A DNA stretch of 64,000 nucleotides, taken from assembly GCA_032629725.1 (NCBI GenBank), contig JAFEVB010000026.1, positions 310,001 to 374,000 on the forward strand. The letters run 5' to 3'. The position numbers and the translations under genes are program-made. Each line of letters begins with the position of its first letter. Position 1 is the stretch's first letter. This stretch comes from Gremmenia infestans (Eukaryota; Ascomycota; Leotiomycetes; Helotiales; Hamatocanthoscyphaceae). The notes beneath the pieces were generated by a model that was given only the letters and a program-made list of their open reading frames with translations, made no database searches and was not told the origin of the DNA. Shown here in pieces: positions 10,075-22,757 of this stretch.

Positions 10075-11567
10075 CTACTGGACACTCTCCCACGTAGTCT
10101 CGCCAGTTAGAGCAAACGACTCAAATCTTATTCCCTCCCCGTTCATTCCTCCTTCCCTCTCCCATTCCCCCCATGCCCCCTCATCAATCTTCACCACGCT
10201 GTCCCAGCCTCTCACCAGACTCCTCCAATAACACACCTCAGCAGCTGGACTTAGCATTCCCTTATCAACGGTGCTTTCTCTCTGTCTGTTGGCAATACCC
10301 TCCGCAATTTCAGGGTGCGCGCGAAGCCACTCGATGGTCTGGTGGAGATCTGACCAGTCTGGCTCAACGAAGATGATGTTTGCTGTTGAGGGGGAGTAGG
10401 AGTCTGGCCAGCGGGGATTGTGGGGTGGAGGTGCGGTCTGGGAGTTGTAGGATGGGGAGAAAGGGAGGGTGGACGAGAAGAGTGGGTGCATCTGGTGCGT
10501 AGTATGCATCATGTAGCTGGGTGGTGGAGTAAGGATCACGGAGCGGCAAGCTTGATGGAATGGAAGGCGTCCTGAGTAAGTCACACCCTATGACACTTTT
10601 AGTCAAATACTAATTCAGGAACGGAAATGGTATCTACCTCGGTATAAATAATATACTTGTACTTGCAGAAGTCTTCGATCCCAATCGAGTTCTTCGCCTT
10701 TATGCCATTGGTCTCCCATCTCAAATCCTCCACATCTGCCCAATCCTGTTCCTTTGTCGCTGCTAGCAAATTCGGTCTCAGAGCTGTATTCCCAACAGAA
10801 TTAAACCAAGCCGTTCCTCTCCAGATTGCTTTATCAATCTTCTTCTCCCACGGAATTCTGTTCTCGATGGTAGAAATTCCGTCAAGAGCTTGGTCCATAG
10901 TCCCAAGGAATGGTTTCGGCCAAGACCAAAAACTAAAGTGCGGCATGACCCAGTAATTTCCTTTGATATTTGGATCATTCGATCGCGAAAAGGACCATGC
11001 ATCCTGCCGTGGGTAGTCTATGATTGAGAATGCAAAGACTGTGTCTGGGAGGGGAGTTGGAGACGTGACGAGTGCTCGATGGATTTGGTACAGCACTGAT
11101 TGACGTTCCTGCGAAGCATCAGCTCTCATCCATGCAACTTTTGAATGGCCGACCTACATGAAGCATGTCTCTCGACGGTCGCCGTTCAACGGAAATCACG
11201 TAGAGCTAAAATGTCCCCCAAAGTTAGCCATGCTCCCTTTTTCTCAAAATCCAGTACACCGCACCTTTCCATCTTTAATCTTTGCCTGCACTAATCCTTG
11301 GTAGTCATCGGGCTTCTTGTCCAAGACAAAGGGTCCTCTCGCGACAGCATCATCAATCTCCCTTGTCAATCCCGGAAATGTAGCTCTACATTGTTGCTCA
11401 TTCAGAAACAGCGACTCCGTTGTTGCTTTCGACGGGTATTTTGAAAAACTGCCTAGTACATTAATCGAATTCGTAGTTCCGCAAATAGTGCACGAGAACT
11501 GCCAGACCATCAATAGGACCACACAGAAAAAGACGACGCGAACACTTCTTCGGCGTACAAACGCCAT
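10075..11567 (-). CDS. GT90-like glycosyltransferase (CAP10/DUF821 type), Golgi type II membrane protein
   Basis: Four exons: 11567-11265, 11205-11158, 11108-10638 and 10587-10075, giving 444 aa. The introns are 59, 49 and 50 bp, all GT-AG and frame-consistent. The tiny 48-bp second exon restores the expected LYVISVERRPSRDMLH stretch. Residues about 8-30 are a signal anchor (VVFFCVVLLMVWQFSC). The luminal part carries hallmarks of the CAP10/GT90 family: WRGTAWFNSVGN near residue 210, then KYKYIIYTEGVTYSGR and a C-terminal HQACRSVIL segment. Family members transfer xylose or related sugars to glycans or glycolipids in the Golgi; the acceptor here is unknown. At 444 aa it is near the short end of the family. 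Confidence in the family is good, in the exact substrate nil. Confidence 0.8.
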
Positions 11568-12700
11568 GGTTCATAAATGGCGGTATCTTGCATCTCCAAG
11601 AAATCGATAAGGACAGAATTTTGGATACCGCGAACTGTCATGTCTTCTTTGAAATGGAGGGGTTCTTGTGACTTTTAAGTGCCCGCCCGCCGAACAGCCT
11701 AATGTACAGCAAATGAGATATCATGGCGGAGATGATGCCACGCTGGCGAGATAAAGTTGCTTATATAGGAAATTAAAGCCGTCAAAGCCGTGGGGTGCTG
11801 GTGTCATTTAAATAAGGGACTGAGCCGTTTGAGAAATTATGAAGTGGACGACAATTTCCCCGCAGGAGGAGGGGTCCGAGATAAGGTACCGAAGTACTTA
11901 ATCTCCCAGTCTCCGCGTGATTAGTCAACCTACAGGTACGTTTAATGCATAAAAGGGAGGAGATGTTCTGTTAAGAAATAACGAACTGGAGGACTTGATG
12001 TTGTCTCGGTGATTCCTGATTCCTTTAGGGACTAAAAGGAAGCGAGGGCATTCCTATAAGATCATGCGAGTGCGAGACCTGCAACATGCTGAGTAATCCA
12101 CACTAAGCCACAAGGCTTAGAACTACACGTGAAGTATCACGTGATGCTAACCCGTCTTTAGAGGATTTTCTCTCCCGTCGCTTTCTCATCTTTTCAGCCA
12201 TTCCCAGATCAAGTATTGTTTGGCTTTTTGACGGTTTTTCTTATTAATATAGTATAAGGTTAGTGAGCCGCACAAGCTTTCTACGGTCTAACCATTTTTA
12301 AGGTTCATCCCGTTTGCAGAAATCATGAAGGATCGGCAATCTTGTTTCCCCACAGCTTTAACGTGAAAGTTTCAAACTTCCTACGAGGCTTGAGCTTTGA
12401 GGATCCTGCGTTTGCGGCACTGCAGCACTTAGCAAATCTTCATTCGTCCATCCAGTGCTGGAGCTTCATTTCACGAAGTATGGAGTCGAGGGATGATGTA
12501 ACGTCCTTCTTTTGAATGGCATCTACCCAGAAATAGCTTCATGGACCCGCTTTCAGTAATGCCCAAGTCAAGAATCGCGGACTGACCGAATCGTGCACTG
12601 GATATACACAAGAGGTATAAGTTCTTAGTATCTTTCTACGATATGTTGTTCTACTGGCAGTCTTTCATTTCTTTCAAGTACAATTTCATAAATTGTATTC
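11568..12700. promoter_or_regulatory. Divergent promoter region of GT90-like gene and secreted Cys-rich gene
   Basis: 1.1 kb with no open frame of note. It contains two CACGTG palindromes in the same CACGTGA context (12126-12131 and 12138-12143), 12 bp apart start to start and about 560 bp before the secreted-protein gene. It could serve both divergent genes. Confidence 0.5.
12126..12143. promoter_or_regulatory. Paired CACGTG (E-box/bHLH-type) sites
   Basis: Two perfect CACGTG hexamers one and a bit helical turns apart. Fungal bHLH factors of the Cbf1/Pho4/SreA-like class bind CACGTG. Which factor uses these, if any, is unknown. Confidence 0.4.
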
Positions 12701-13804
12701 ATGATGAAGTCTTTCTTTGCAATCAGCCCTGCCGCTCTTCTCCCTCTACTTTTTCAGTCCGCAACATCATCACCCATTGCAGAGCCATCGCCCTCACTTA
12801 TTCAGGAGAGAGGCATTTGCAATGTGAGTTTTTCACGTTTGACCAAGCAGGATGCAACCAGCTGGCTCGGTACTGTTGATCACAACATCAATCTCCTTTC
12901 GTGTAAGTCCCTCTAGAAGCCGAAAAGGAACATCCTCCGACTAATCACACCTGATAGATCAAGCCGACAAGCCGAACGCCTACCAGCAAACGTCGTCGTG
13001 CTATGGCTGGAATTGGGGCGACGGATGCGGCTGGGCTGAAGCAGGAGAAAATAAGATCGACGAGGGCTGGACGATCCAACATGAAGGTTATACCGCATAC
13101 GAAGATTATGATGCACCGGTCCAGATCCACGGGAACGATTGCGAGGGAACAGTCCTCGAGTGCAAAGGCTCGCACGGCTCTTACTCAATCCCCAGTAAGC
13201 CTACCAACAACGTGGATGAGATTATACATATAAGCTGACTGTTAATGACAACCGGCAGACCCATCAGGAGGAGCAAAATATTTTTACCTGAGTGACTCGA
13301 GATGTGCTCTCAAGGGAGTGAACGTGGATGCGTTATTCGGAGCCAATATCGAGGGTACAGAGCTGAAACAGCTACTTGATAAAGAGGGCAACGACCAAGG
13401 TTTCACCGGAGACTTCTCGACTCTCAAGAGCCACGGCTCCGTGCCCGATCCAGGACCGTACACCTGCACGCATTCTCCTGAGGGATCGTATCTTGTCAAT
13501 CAAAAGACCGTATGCCAGCAATTCTATGTAAGTAATTGCATCAGCATCAGCCTCAATCAACATTCTACACATATATAGCGTACAGCCAGCTAATTCTGTC
13601 TATAAATAGACGTGCGTCGATAAAGCCGCTAGCATCACCGCATATTTCCCCGACAGCGCCAACATGCCTGCGAGTGGAACCTCTCAGCCAACTGTGAATT
13701 CGCTTGGCAGTAAACCGGGTGCATGCTCAAAGGATTGCAGTAAATGTAACGAGGACGGGTGTCCGGCTGGTACAGCGAGTTGCTGTGATAATGGGACTTG
13801 CTGA
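12701..13804 (+). CDS. Secreted cysteine-rich protein of unknown function
   Basis: Four exons (12701-12902, 12958-13194, 13259-13527, 13610-13804) joined by introns of 55, 64 and 82 bp, all GT-AG and in phase, give 300 aa. The N-terminus (MMKSFFAISPAALLPLLFQS) is a classical signal peptide. The mature part is rich in Trp, Gly and acidic residues (CYGWNWGDGCGWAEAGE) and has regularly spaced cysteines. The last 26 residues form a compact Cys block of spacing C-x3-C-x2-C-x4-C-x6-CC-x4-C ending in the terminal Cys. I do not recognise the family. Secretion, disulphide richness and lack of an enzyme motif fit a small secreted effector-like or surface protein, but that is inference. A second in-frame Met directly follows the first. 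Confidence 0.8.
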
Positions 13805-14142
13805 GGTTGAAGACTGTGTGGTGCAATGGCTTATGGAGTACAAGGAATTATATACCCAACCTGCAATGTTTTCCGCTATACATGTCTCAAAATGATGCGA
13901 CATTAACATCTCACTCGAATGAAAAAAGCGTGGAGAAGTTGTCATAAATTCAGGCTTATATCACCACAGGAAACCGCGATCTCAAAGTCACCTGGATACA
14001 GCCCGAAGGAAGTTACATTGAAAAAGGACTACGGGTGACAAGTATACATTGTAAAAGCACATATACCTAATGTTAACTTCAGACCAAGACCTCCATGTCC
14101 ACCAATATCCAGAAAAAGAGCAGCAACCTCACAATAGCCCCA
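13805..14142. other. Short convergent spacer
   Basis: 338 bp between the stop codons of the secreted protein and the coiled-coil gene. Nothing beyond presumed 3' untranslated sequence is seen. Confidence 0.5.
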
Positions 14143-16424
14143 TCACTCAACCATCCCAAAAATTTCCATTCTTCCAAACTCATTATGCCGATCCCTAGCC
14201 TCCCGCGCCGCATTCTCAAAACGAGCAATTGTCTCCTTTGCAGTAGCAAGTTCTGATGCCTTGACCTTCAGCTCACGATTGTTAGACTCTATCTCGCAAT
14301 CCCTCAATTTGATCTCTGTATCTTTGGCGCGGATTACTTTGTCCTTCCGTGCTAGCTTCTCGGCGCATCTGACCTCCTCTTGGGTGTGATCTTTGATTGC
14401 CGCATCTTTCTGCAATCTCGCCTGCTGTAGTTGCTTCTGAAGTCTCTCGATCTCGAAATCCATGAGGTCTTTTTCAAGTTGGAAAGCGTTCGTCTGGCCT
14501 TGGACATCCAAAGTTGTTGTCTGTGGGTCGTGCTTGCTTGCGGGCGCGCTATCTGTCGTTTCTGCGTCATCCTCATCGAATGTATGTTCTGAGTCACTGC
14601 CCTTCTCAGCCATCGTCTTATAGTGATCCCTCTCGTTCTGCAGAGATTCAACCTGCTTCTCCAGAGATTGCCGTTCATTTTGTAATTTCGTTTTCTCTTT
14701 AACCAAAGTCTTTTTCTCGGTTCGAAATGACTTGTTCTCCTCATTTATTTTCCCAGCTTTTTGCTTGAACTCGAGTTGTTTCTCCTTGAACTTATTATAT
14801 TTGGAATTAATCAACTCCAAGTCCTTAGTAGTTACCTCGAAGGTGCGTTGGAGGTTGTTATACTGCAGACTTAAATTTGCTAAGTCCTTCTTTGTTTCCC
14901 ACAGCTCTGCGTCTGTCTTTCTGGACTTCTTTGCGTATCCCTCTTCCAGATCGTCTCTCTTCTCAGCAAAAAAAAGTTTGGCTCGTACAGCTTCCTCTTT
15001 AGCTCGAGAAAGTTCTACGGCCTGTGAGACATTCTTGCGCAACGCCTCGCGTTTCTCTTGAACAGCTTTCTGCAGTGCATCTTCGGTCGACTTGTATTCG
15101 ATGTCTCTAGCTCGCAGACAATTGGCAATTTTGTCATTTGTTGTTTTTTGGTGAGCCTCAAGCTGGTCTGAAAGCGATTTGCTGGTTGCATCCACTGCAT
15201 CTTTCTGCTCCAGCACCCTTGGAATGAAGGGCATGATTAGATCTAGCTTCAAGTGATCCGGCAGCAGAATGTCTGGAGTAGGTTCGGTAAGTTGAATTAT
15301 TTGATCAATAAGACAACGGTATCGTTTGACTTGAGCATCCGCGGTTCCCATTGTTGGGGATGATATGACGTCGATAACATCTACCATTTGTTTCTTAGAA
15401 CAGAACTCATATTTCCAAAACACGGGGTAACAGTTTGACAGTATCTCGTGCATTCCTACTGCATATGGATAGGTCACATTTGGTTGGATTATCGCTGTGG
15501 ACTCTGACCATTGGCTGATTTGAAGGTCCCATTCGAAACAAGCCTGAAGAAACGTCCGCTCATGTATAATAGTACTCGAAATGGAAAGGTATCTTTTTGA
15601 AGGCTGCGAGGTCTCCACGTCCGAGTGTAGGAAAGGTGGCGGCTTTGCTGCGCAAGCATCGCATATAAGTTTGATCTCAGCGTCGCTGAAAGTATATTGA
15701 TCGATTCCACCCTCGTCTACTTCGAGCTTTCTCCTGAGCGTTCGATATTCTGGTGGAGACTCAAATGTCTCATATTGACGCAGTCGAACCAGTAGAATCA
15801 TCGTTGCAGCCTTTGATAAAATTGCGCCAACTCCAAAACGTCTTGAGTTCTTGAGATGTTGTTGTACAATGGCATCGAGCTCCTTAAGATCATTCCAGGA
15901 ATCTGTATCTTCCAATGTTAGGAAGGTGACTTGTTCTTCTGGGTGGCGATTCTTGTAGCTTTCCCTCCATTCGCCTTTGAAATGCTCAATGGTTCCAATT
16001 ATAGCTCTGCTCAAATGCTGTGGACCGCAGCTGTTGCCCAAATTGACGATGTCCTGAAGGCTCAGAGTAAAGCCGTGGGTGGGCTGGGTTAATTTGGGCA
16101 TTAGCTCTTCCATCCATAGCAAGAGTGCGCCTTGGAGCTTTGGCTTAAGTTTGATGCATATTTGCAGCAGTATGAAACACTGATCGCTGTCCAAAAATGC
16201 GCTTAAACCGAGATTATAGGCAGTCAAGAGGCTTGCAAGCTTTAGTACTACAGCAAGGAATCGTGCATCATCGGTTTTCCATGGCGTATTTTCTTGTTTG
16301 TGTTTTATATCATCCTGAACATAGTTATTAGTATGATAATCAAAGAAGAGCACCAACTCACCTCAAATGCAAGTTTTTCTGCCATGCTCTTCTCAAACAG
16401 GTGTTGGATCTCCAGAGTAGCCAT
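14143..16424 (-). CDS. Hypothetical protein with long C-terminal coiled coil
   Basis: Two exons: 16424-16362 (21 residues, MATLEIQHLFEKSMAEKLAFE) and 16314-14143, separated by a 47-bp GT-AG intron, give 744 aa. Residues 1-390 are predicted largely helical without a recognised domain. Residues from about 395 to the end form a long heptad-rich coiled coil (runs such as LEKQVESLQNERDHYKTMAE), interrupted near residue 575 by an acidic linker (SDSEHTFDEDDAETTDSAP). No signal peptide or membrane segment is seen. The architecture suits a structural or tethering protein, but I recognise no family and assign no function. It converges on the secreted Cys-rich gene. Confidence 0.75.
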
Positions 16425-19401
16425 TTGTGTAATGTGTTATCGGGAAGGTTAGGATGGCTTCAACGATGGAAACGATTCTAGGTCTGCGCGGCAGTGTGAT
16501 GCCAAGTTCAAGTAGTATGCTTACAGATCTTGATATGAGATGGATGGTTGAAAATCCTTCCTCAAGTCAATGGGTGGGAACGGCGGGAAACAATGCAATT
16601 CACATATGATCCTTGCTAGTAGGCCCGGGCATACTCGCCGGTAACTACCAGTACCATTCACTGCCATTATGCTCTGATATGTCGTACTCGGATAAGTATA
16701 ATTCTGTAGCTAGGGAAGAGGACCAACGAAAGAAGCCATTCGTTGTGTATCAGGAATGTTTTGGTATGCTCGAATATGTCAATATCGTTGCGTCGCACTG
16801 CAAATAGCATGTCTTGCCGTCCGTCTTGAATAGGTAGGAAAACAGATCACTAACAACGTCCAGTGGCTCTTCAATCATACCAGAGAATATTCGGAAGAGC
16901 TTCCAATAGACATATCCGAATCCATAGTTTGTTTCCGGAGTGATGCAAGTATTCTGGTTGCTCTTGATGCGGGTCTGGATTTTGTGTTACTCCTTCCTGT
17001 GCTCCGTAAGCTGCTCGAGCAATTGTGATGTTTTAGGTAGGTCGCAAATGCTTTGGAATGGAAGTTGTAGGTAAGATGAGCTGGCAGATTTCTCAGGTTC
17101 TCCTTTTAAAAGGTTATGCTCCAGACCAAGACCGGATTGTTGGAACTGAGCAGATGAGAACCGAATAACTCTTGCCTCACTCGGAGCCTGCTCCCGAAAC
17201 ATCTGGAAAAACCATCCTTACCATGAGATATTTCGGTTTCGATTGCCCAAGTCGCAAAGGCTTGCATTGCAGTCTTGTATTATTGAACGCGATGTAAAAT
17301 ATGAGGAGATCCCTTCCGATTTTCAAGATGACAAGATTTCAAAGTTAACGAAAGTGCAAAAACGGCAAGAGCTTTTCAGATATTATTTCCGCATACAAAT
17401 GCGCAATTCAACAACAACTTCATCCCACCTTTATGAAACATCCCTATTGGTATAAAGCTACAAGCCCATACCATCCAGGAGATCTCAAGAAACACGAAGA
17501 CCCAATGCTGAGGACATACTGCTAGAAAGGGCTGCTTGTCCCTGCCCAAGAAGAATACTACAATCGATCGATCGATCCTCTCCTGTCGCTCTTGAAATAG
17601 TATTCGGGCACACTTCAGATCGAGACTTCCCTTGCCCTACCAATACCCCGATCAGAAGCTTTGCTGTCAAGACCACATCTGCTGTCACTGTCTCCTTTCC
17701 ATAGCCCCGAAGCAAGAAACAAGAAAACATAATATTTGCGACGAAACATCAAAACACAAGACAGGGTGTCAGCCCTAAACACTATACTACCAGGAAGAAC
17801 CTTTCCCCTCGAATGGATCTCAAGTCTCTTTCTAACGTCTTAAAGAAAGGCGAACCAAGGAGGATCCCATTGGAATCTATACCCCTTCCCGGGTATCTAC
17901 CATCACTTAAATAGTCATTCAATGCCAAATACCCCCCACCACCAACACCAGAACACACAACTAAATAAACCACCCCCCTCCCTCCAGATCTCCCATCCAA
18001 CTCACCTAGGCACATTCATAGCCATCATTTTATGGAGATTAAACCAACTACCCATTCCTCCCTCCACCTCCCTCTCGACCTTGCTCTGCCTCCCCACAAT
18101 CACAAGTCAGTCATGAAAAACGCAACAGCTCTACCTATTCCGAATCAAAAACTTCCATGGCAAAACTGAGCGACATTACCATTGTCAAGAACCGAAGTGC
18201 TGTTATTATGAGAAGTTCACTTCCCGTCTCCTTCCCTCTCACTCCTCCAACTCCCTCCAGTTCCAAACTCTCCAAACAAAGCAATATCCATCCAACATGC
18301 AAAACAGAAACACCATAACACGCAGACCCCACATCCACCCGCCCTATCTCATCTTGCAGAGTTTACATGTCACCATGAGAACTCAAATCTTCTCCAATGA
18401 CCAAGAACTTATACTCCCTGCATACACACACTTACCCACCCAAACAAACCACCGCATCAACCACAACAAGCAAATTAACCCCTCCTCACTCTACTGCCAA
18501 CCCTGCCCCTTCCCTCCCTCCTTCTCCCCACCATTTCATTTCAACCTACCCCTACCCCTACTAAAATCTAAAATTGATCATCTGATCTAAACAGACTCCG
18601 GGCAGGAAAAGAAACCCGTTGCTTCTGCATCTGCAAAGTATCGTTCAACCAAACGGCGTAAATAAAGAAGAGTAGGTATACATATACTCGTAAAGAGGAG
18701 CACTACTCCGTTGCGGGGAAACGACTCCCATAAACTAGGAAACCGACGGACAGACAGACAGGCAGAAAGACAAACATATGAACCTCAAGCTGCTAGAGTA
18801 AAGACCCACGTTGTCATTCATAGTCTTCTTTGGCGGGGTTCTTTAAACCAGTACTTGAGGTTGACGTTTTATCAACACATCACATATCAAATATCATCCT
18901 CACGGCTGAATTCAATAATTATTCCCATTCGTTCATTCATTGCTCTCTCTTTCTACCCCATCCTATGCCACCCCACCACACCGTCATCGGTCTGTGACCC
19001 TAACCATGACCCTAACACCACTTGCTAATACAAATACACTTCCCCTCGCTCCCTCGCTCAATTCCCCATCCCATCCCATCCATGGGTACTCTTCGCTCTC
19101 TCCTAAACGCCAAAATAGAAGACAAAAAGACAACGTGAACCAGAACGAGAACCAGAACCAGATTCTTCCAAAAACCATGTTTTTTCATTCTGTGCACAAA
19201 TAAGAGGAGGGAATACGTTCTTTCGTAAGAATGCTTGGCTTTGAAACCGCACCATCATGGGTCTTGTATCCCCTAGCTTTCCACTATAGTTCATCATCAT
19301 CAATATCTCTGTGTATATCCTCGAATCCGGTAATCTTGCACCTGCGACTGGCGTCGTCTCGATCCTCGTGGGGTTGTGGTATTGTCGTTAAAAGAGCAGG
19401 A
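16425..19401. other. 3 kb gene-free region with a G-poor plus strand
   Basis: No open frame here has recognisable coding features. From about 17770 to 19100 the plus strand is strikingly C- and A-rich and poor in G (many ccctcc, cacc and acaac runs). Small frames in this part encode biased Pro/Ser/His/Thr strings and look spurious. It may be a long 3' untranslated region of the Ppz gene transcribed leftward, or a non-coding transcript. The sequence alone does not decide. Confidence 0.45.
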
Positions 19402-21111
19402 TTATACGCTTTGAGGATATCCGCTACCGGCATTCGGAGGTGGGCTATTGACCATGCTGTTCCTCTTGTTCCGACTCTTCTTCATCTGGCTCTTCAGTGC
19501 ACTGGAATCCAAAGGCTTAAGTAGTTCAAAGCTACATAGCAACTCTGTCGAAACACTCATTACCGCGCCATAATTGTCAAACTCCCCGCAGTAATTCGGA
19601 GCGGAGAATACCGTGACCAAAATCCGATCCTCGAAGAACTCGTATCCGTCTTCTACCACCATGTGTGCTCGACATACGAGGTCGAAATCGTGTCGCGCTA
19701 AAAAGTCCGATATGACCTTCTTCCCGAATGAATAACTTACGCCACGCTCGCTCGATTCCCAATCTTTCTCTTGGTCTGCGGGGTCGGCCCATAAGAGGTC
19801 GTTCAGTAATCCGAAATCGGGTACGTCGGTTGGTCGAGCAATATTTCGGATGTCGTCCATATGGCTGAGAGCTGGTGACAATCCACCGTGGACGCAGAAG
19901 ATCTTTCCTGCAACTATAGCAGCAATTGGCAGCTATAAAAGTCAGCAATTTCTTCTGCAGGATTAGGTAGAAGGACTTACGCAATTGAAGCTATCTACGA
20001 ATGTCTTCCAAACCTTCACATTGCACCTTCTCTTGCACTCATCGTAAAATCCATAGACACGGGTAACGTTCGCACATTCATGATTACCTCTCAATAAGAA
20101 GAAGTTCTCTGGGTACTTGATCTTGTAGCACATGAGAAGGAGAATGGTCTCGAGAGAATGCTTGCCCCTATCAACATAATCACCTAGAAACAAGAAGTTT
20201 GCACTTGGGGGAAAGCCGCACATCTCAAACATACGTATGAGATCCGAATATTGCCCATGGATATCACCCACAATCTTGACTGGAGCTTCCAGCTCAATCA
20301 GAGGTGGCTGTTCCAAGAAAATCTCTCTGACTCGAGAGCAGATAGAGGTGATTTCTGCGTTCCTTAAACAGACACCTTTCGTGCTCTTGCCAGCATACCC
20401 GGCATCAAGAAGCCGTTTAATATAGTCATCCACATCCGAGTCCTTTATGTCGCTCAACGCAATCGATGAGGCATTGTGGCTGCTGGAGATAGCGTCTGTA
20501 TTTGGGGACTGTGTAGACAAAGTCTCGTCTTGAATGTGATTAATTGTGTCTGCTCTCTTAACAAGAATCGATTGCCCGGCCCGTTGCAAGTGTGCGTGTG
20601 GATTCGTGGCCCCGGAAGGTGGTTGATCTGAGACGTGGTCAACTTCGCCACTCCTTTGCGCGGCATCTACATCATGGTGTCCTTGGCGCATAGACGCAGA
20701 TTGGATTGGAGATGGAGGCGGTTGAGGTTCTTCAAGAGGGGAGGTGACATCTTCTTGAAAGTCTGGTACTGGAGATGTGGCTGTGGAAGGTGAATCTGGT
20801 GTATCTGCGCGATTGCCCCGCGACATCGCTGATCGAGAACTTCTCCCAGACCGGACTGACGCCGCATCTGACTTATCGCCGTTGGCCTCGCCATTGCTCA
20901 ATCCGGCAGTCGAGTTGCGGGGGCTATCGGTCTTGGACCCTGGTATCTTGGAGCGCAAGGCCCCTCGGATAGATCTGCTCGATTCTTTGGTATCTGCCTT
21001 TGTAAACGAGGGATAAGACTGTAAAGGGTCTGTCGTTTTGTCCAATGACGTCTGTGATGCTGAGCCCTTGGGTGTGGTGGCCCCCGAGCCTTTCGAATTC
21101 TGGTTTCCCAT
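19402..21111 (-). CDS. Serine/threonine protein phosphatase PP-Z type (Ppz1/pzl-1)
   Basis: Two exons, 21111-19981 and 19932-19402, with a 48-bp intron, give 553 aa. Residue 2 is Gly (MGNQNSKGSG), a likely N-myristoylation site as in yeast Ppz1. Residues 1-235 are a Ser/Thr-rich disordered extension. Residues about 240-530 are a PP1-like catalytic domain with all metal and catalytic motifs: GDIHGQY (about 280), GDYVDRG (about 309), RGNHEC (about 340), VHGGLSP after the intron and RAHMV (about 463), then SAPNYCGEFDN. Ppz enzymes control monovalent-cation homeostasis, salt tolerance and cell integrity and are inhibited by Hal3/Sis2-type proteins; these roles are family knowledge. The long N-terminal extension separates it from PP1 itself. 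Confidence 0.93.
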
Positions 21112-22101
21112 GATCAGGTAAATTCGCTAGTTGCTGGTGTATATGTAATTGTAATTCTCAGGTCGCGACTTTCGGTGGACACCATAGGATGATCCTTCTT
21201 TTGCGTAGTCGGTGAGGATCTGGAAACTAGGTAGGAGAGTAGTTCCGAGGTGTAGACGGAGTTAATGGGGATGAATGAGGGTAGGTTCGGTCGGAGTTAG
21301 AGATTCGAGGGACCGGGTATGTCGGGTTATTGACTCTTCTTCTGCTGCGAACAGTGATAACAGTCCTCGGAACCCGTCTCGGACGTATAGGTAGTGATTG
21401 TAGTTGTAGCAAGTGCTCGTTCGTGGTATCGCAGGATTTGAAGCTGGAGACTGCGCTTTGAAGGGAAGACCGGCAGTGGCCGAAGGAAGGCTAGATGCTT
21501 GAGTCACAGTTCGTCAGCAAAGCTTTATTGTACTCGATCTGCAAGGCACTGCAAGGCAGAAGTGAGGGCGAATCGTATGAAGATGCTGCGCTTTGTTGGG
21601 AATCTTTTGCTTTTGAGGCTCAAGGAAGGGCGTCGATGTGGATGTTCCTGACCGATTATGGCCAGCCAGCCCAGCTAGATTGAGTAGTTGCAGGGATGCG
21701 TTGGTGGATATATTCGCGCGTGGGTGGGGGGGGGGAAGCAACGAACCTTCAGTTGACAACAAACAGTAGGTATGGTAATTGAACTCGGACGTGGTTTACA
21801 CCTGAGATAAAGAGACCAGAACAACGAGAAGTGATAGTCTGCACAACAGCTGACGATATTGGACCCGAGGGCAAACAAGGTTCAACAGCGTCGGGACTTT
21901 TCTCTTGTGCTTGTGTCTACGGTAATAAGGCCTAATTGGGAGAAGACAGAGAAGACAGAGCAGAGGAAGGCTATGCCACCAAGTTGGTACAGTACTGTGG
22001 GGTTGAGTCGTCGTCACAACGAGGACGCTGTGTACCGTTGCACTGACTGGAAAATCGACGCCAGTGCTTTTAAAGCCGGGGCTAGAAACGTGTCTGTTGA
22101 G

Positions 22102-22136
<35 letters not shown>

Positions 22137-22757
22137 TACAATTTGATTGACAGCGGCAGAAGGTAGGGAAGGGTATCAAAAGCTTGGTGGACAACCTGAA
22201 ATTGATGTTCTGGTGTTTGATGTCCGGAGGCTCAAATCATTGATGCTGAACAAATTAGATTGTACCGCTACTGTACAGTACATGTATCGTCGGAACTCGC
22301 AACTTGCGCAAAGCAAGACATCTGACAAAATGCCCAGCCAACCATACTAGGCTTGACAGTATCTTCTGAAGGCATGGCATGCTCCGTGGCACTAATAAGA
22401 AAGATTCGAGAGCGCTCCAACATCCTTTCTCTTTTTTACCTACCGCTATTCAAACACAGGGAACATCTGACAATCCCTTGAAAGTTCTGGGAAATACAGC
22501 ATGTTAAGCCTAAGATTTCTTGAACTGCATTATCAACTCGTTTCCTGTCTATTCACACATGGTACATCACATGGCGGTGACATATTTTATTATTTGCCGT
22601 CAGGCTTGAAGCAATTCACAAGCGGAACCATATGTTAAACCCCTCTTATTGCTAAGCAACTCTGCTTTCGTACCCTTTTTTGCATTTGGTGTGAATCATT
22701 TGACTGTTCTTTTTCCTTTTTCCATACGGGGTACACGCACCAAGACGACTTCTCACT
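21112..22757. promoter_or_regulatory. Divergent promoter / long leader between Ppz and 2EXR-like gene
   Basis: 1.65 kb upstream of both genes. It contains a run of nine to ten G (about 21724-21735) and a (GAGGAC)n-type tract at about 22108-22131. Short frames on either strand (21262-21507 minus, 21859-22146 plus) have no supported function; the minus-strand ones could be upstream ORFs in a long Ppz leader. Confidence 0.45.

Noticed and set aside
17922..19203. Several small frames in the G-poor tract
   Set aside because: Encode Pro/Ser/Thr/His-biased strings explained by base composition.
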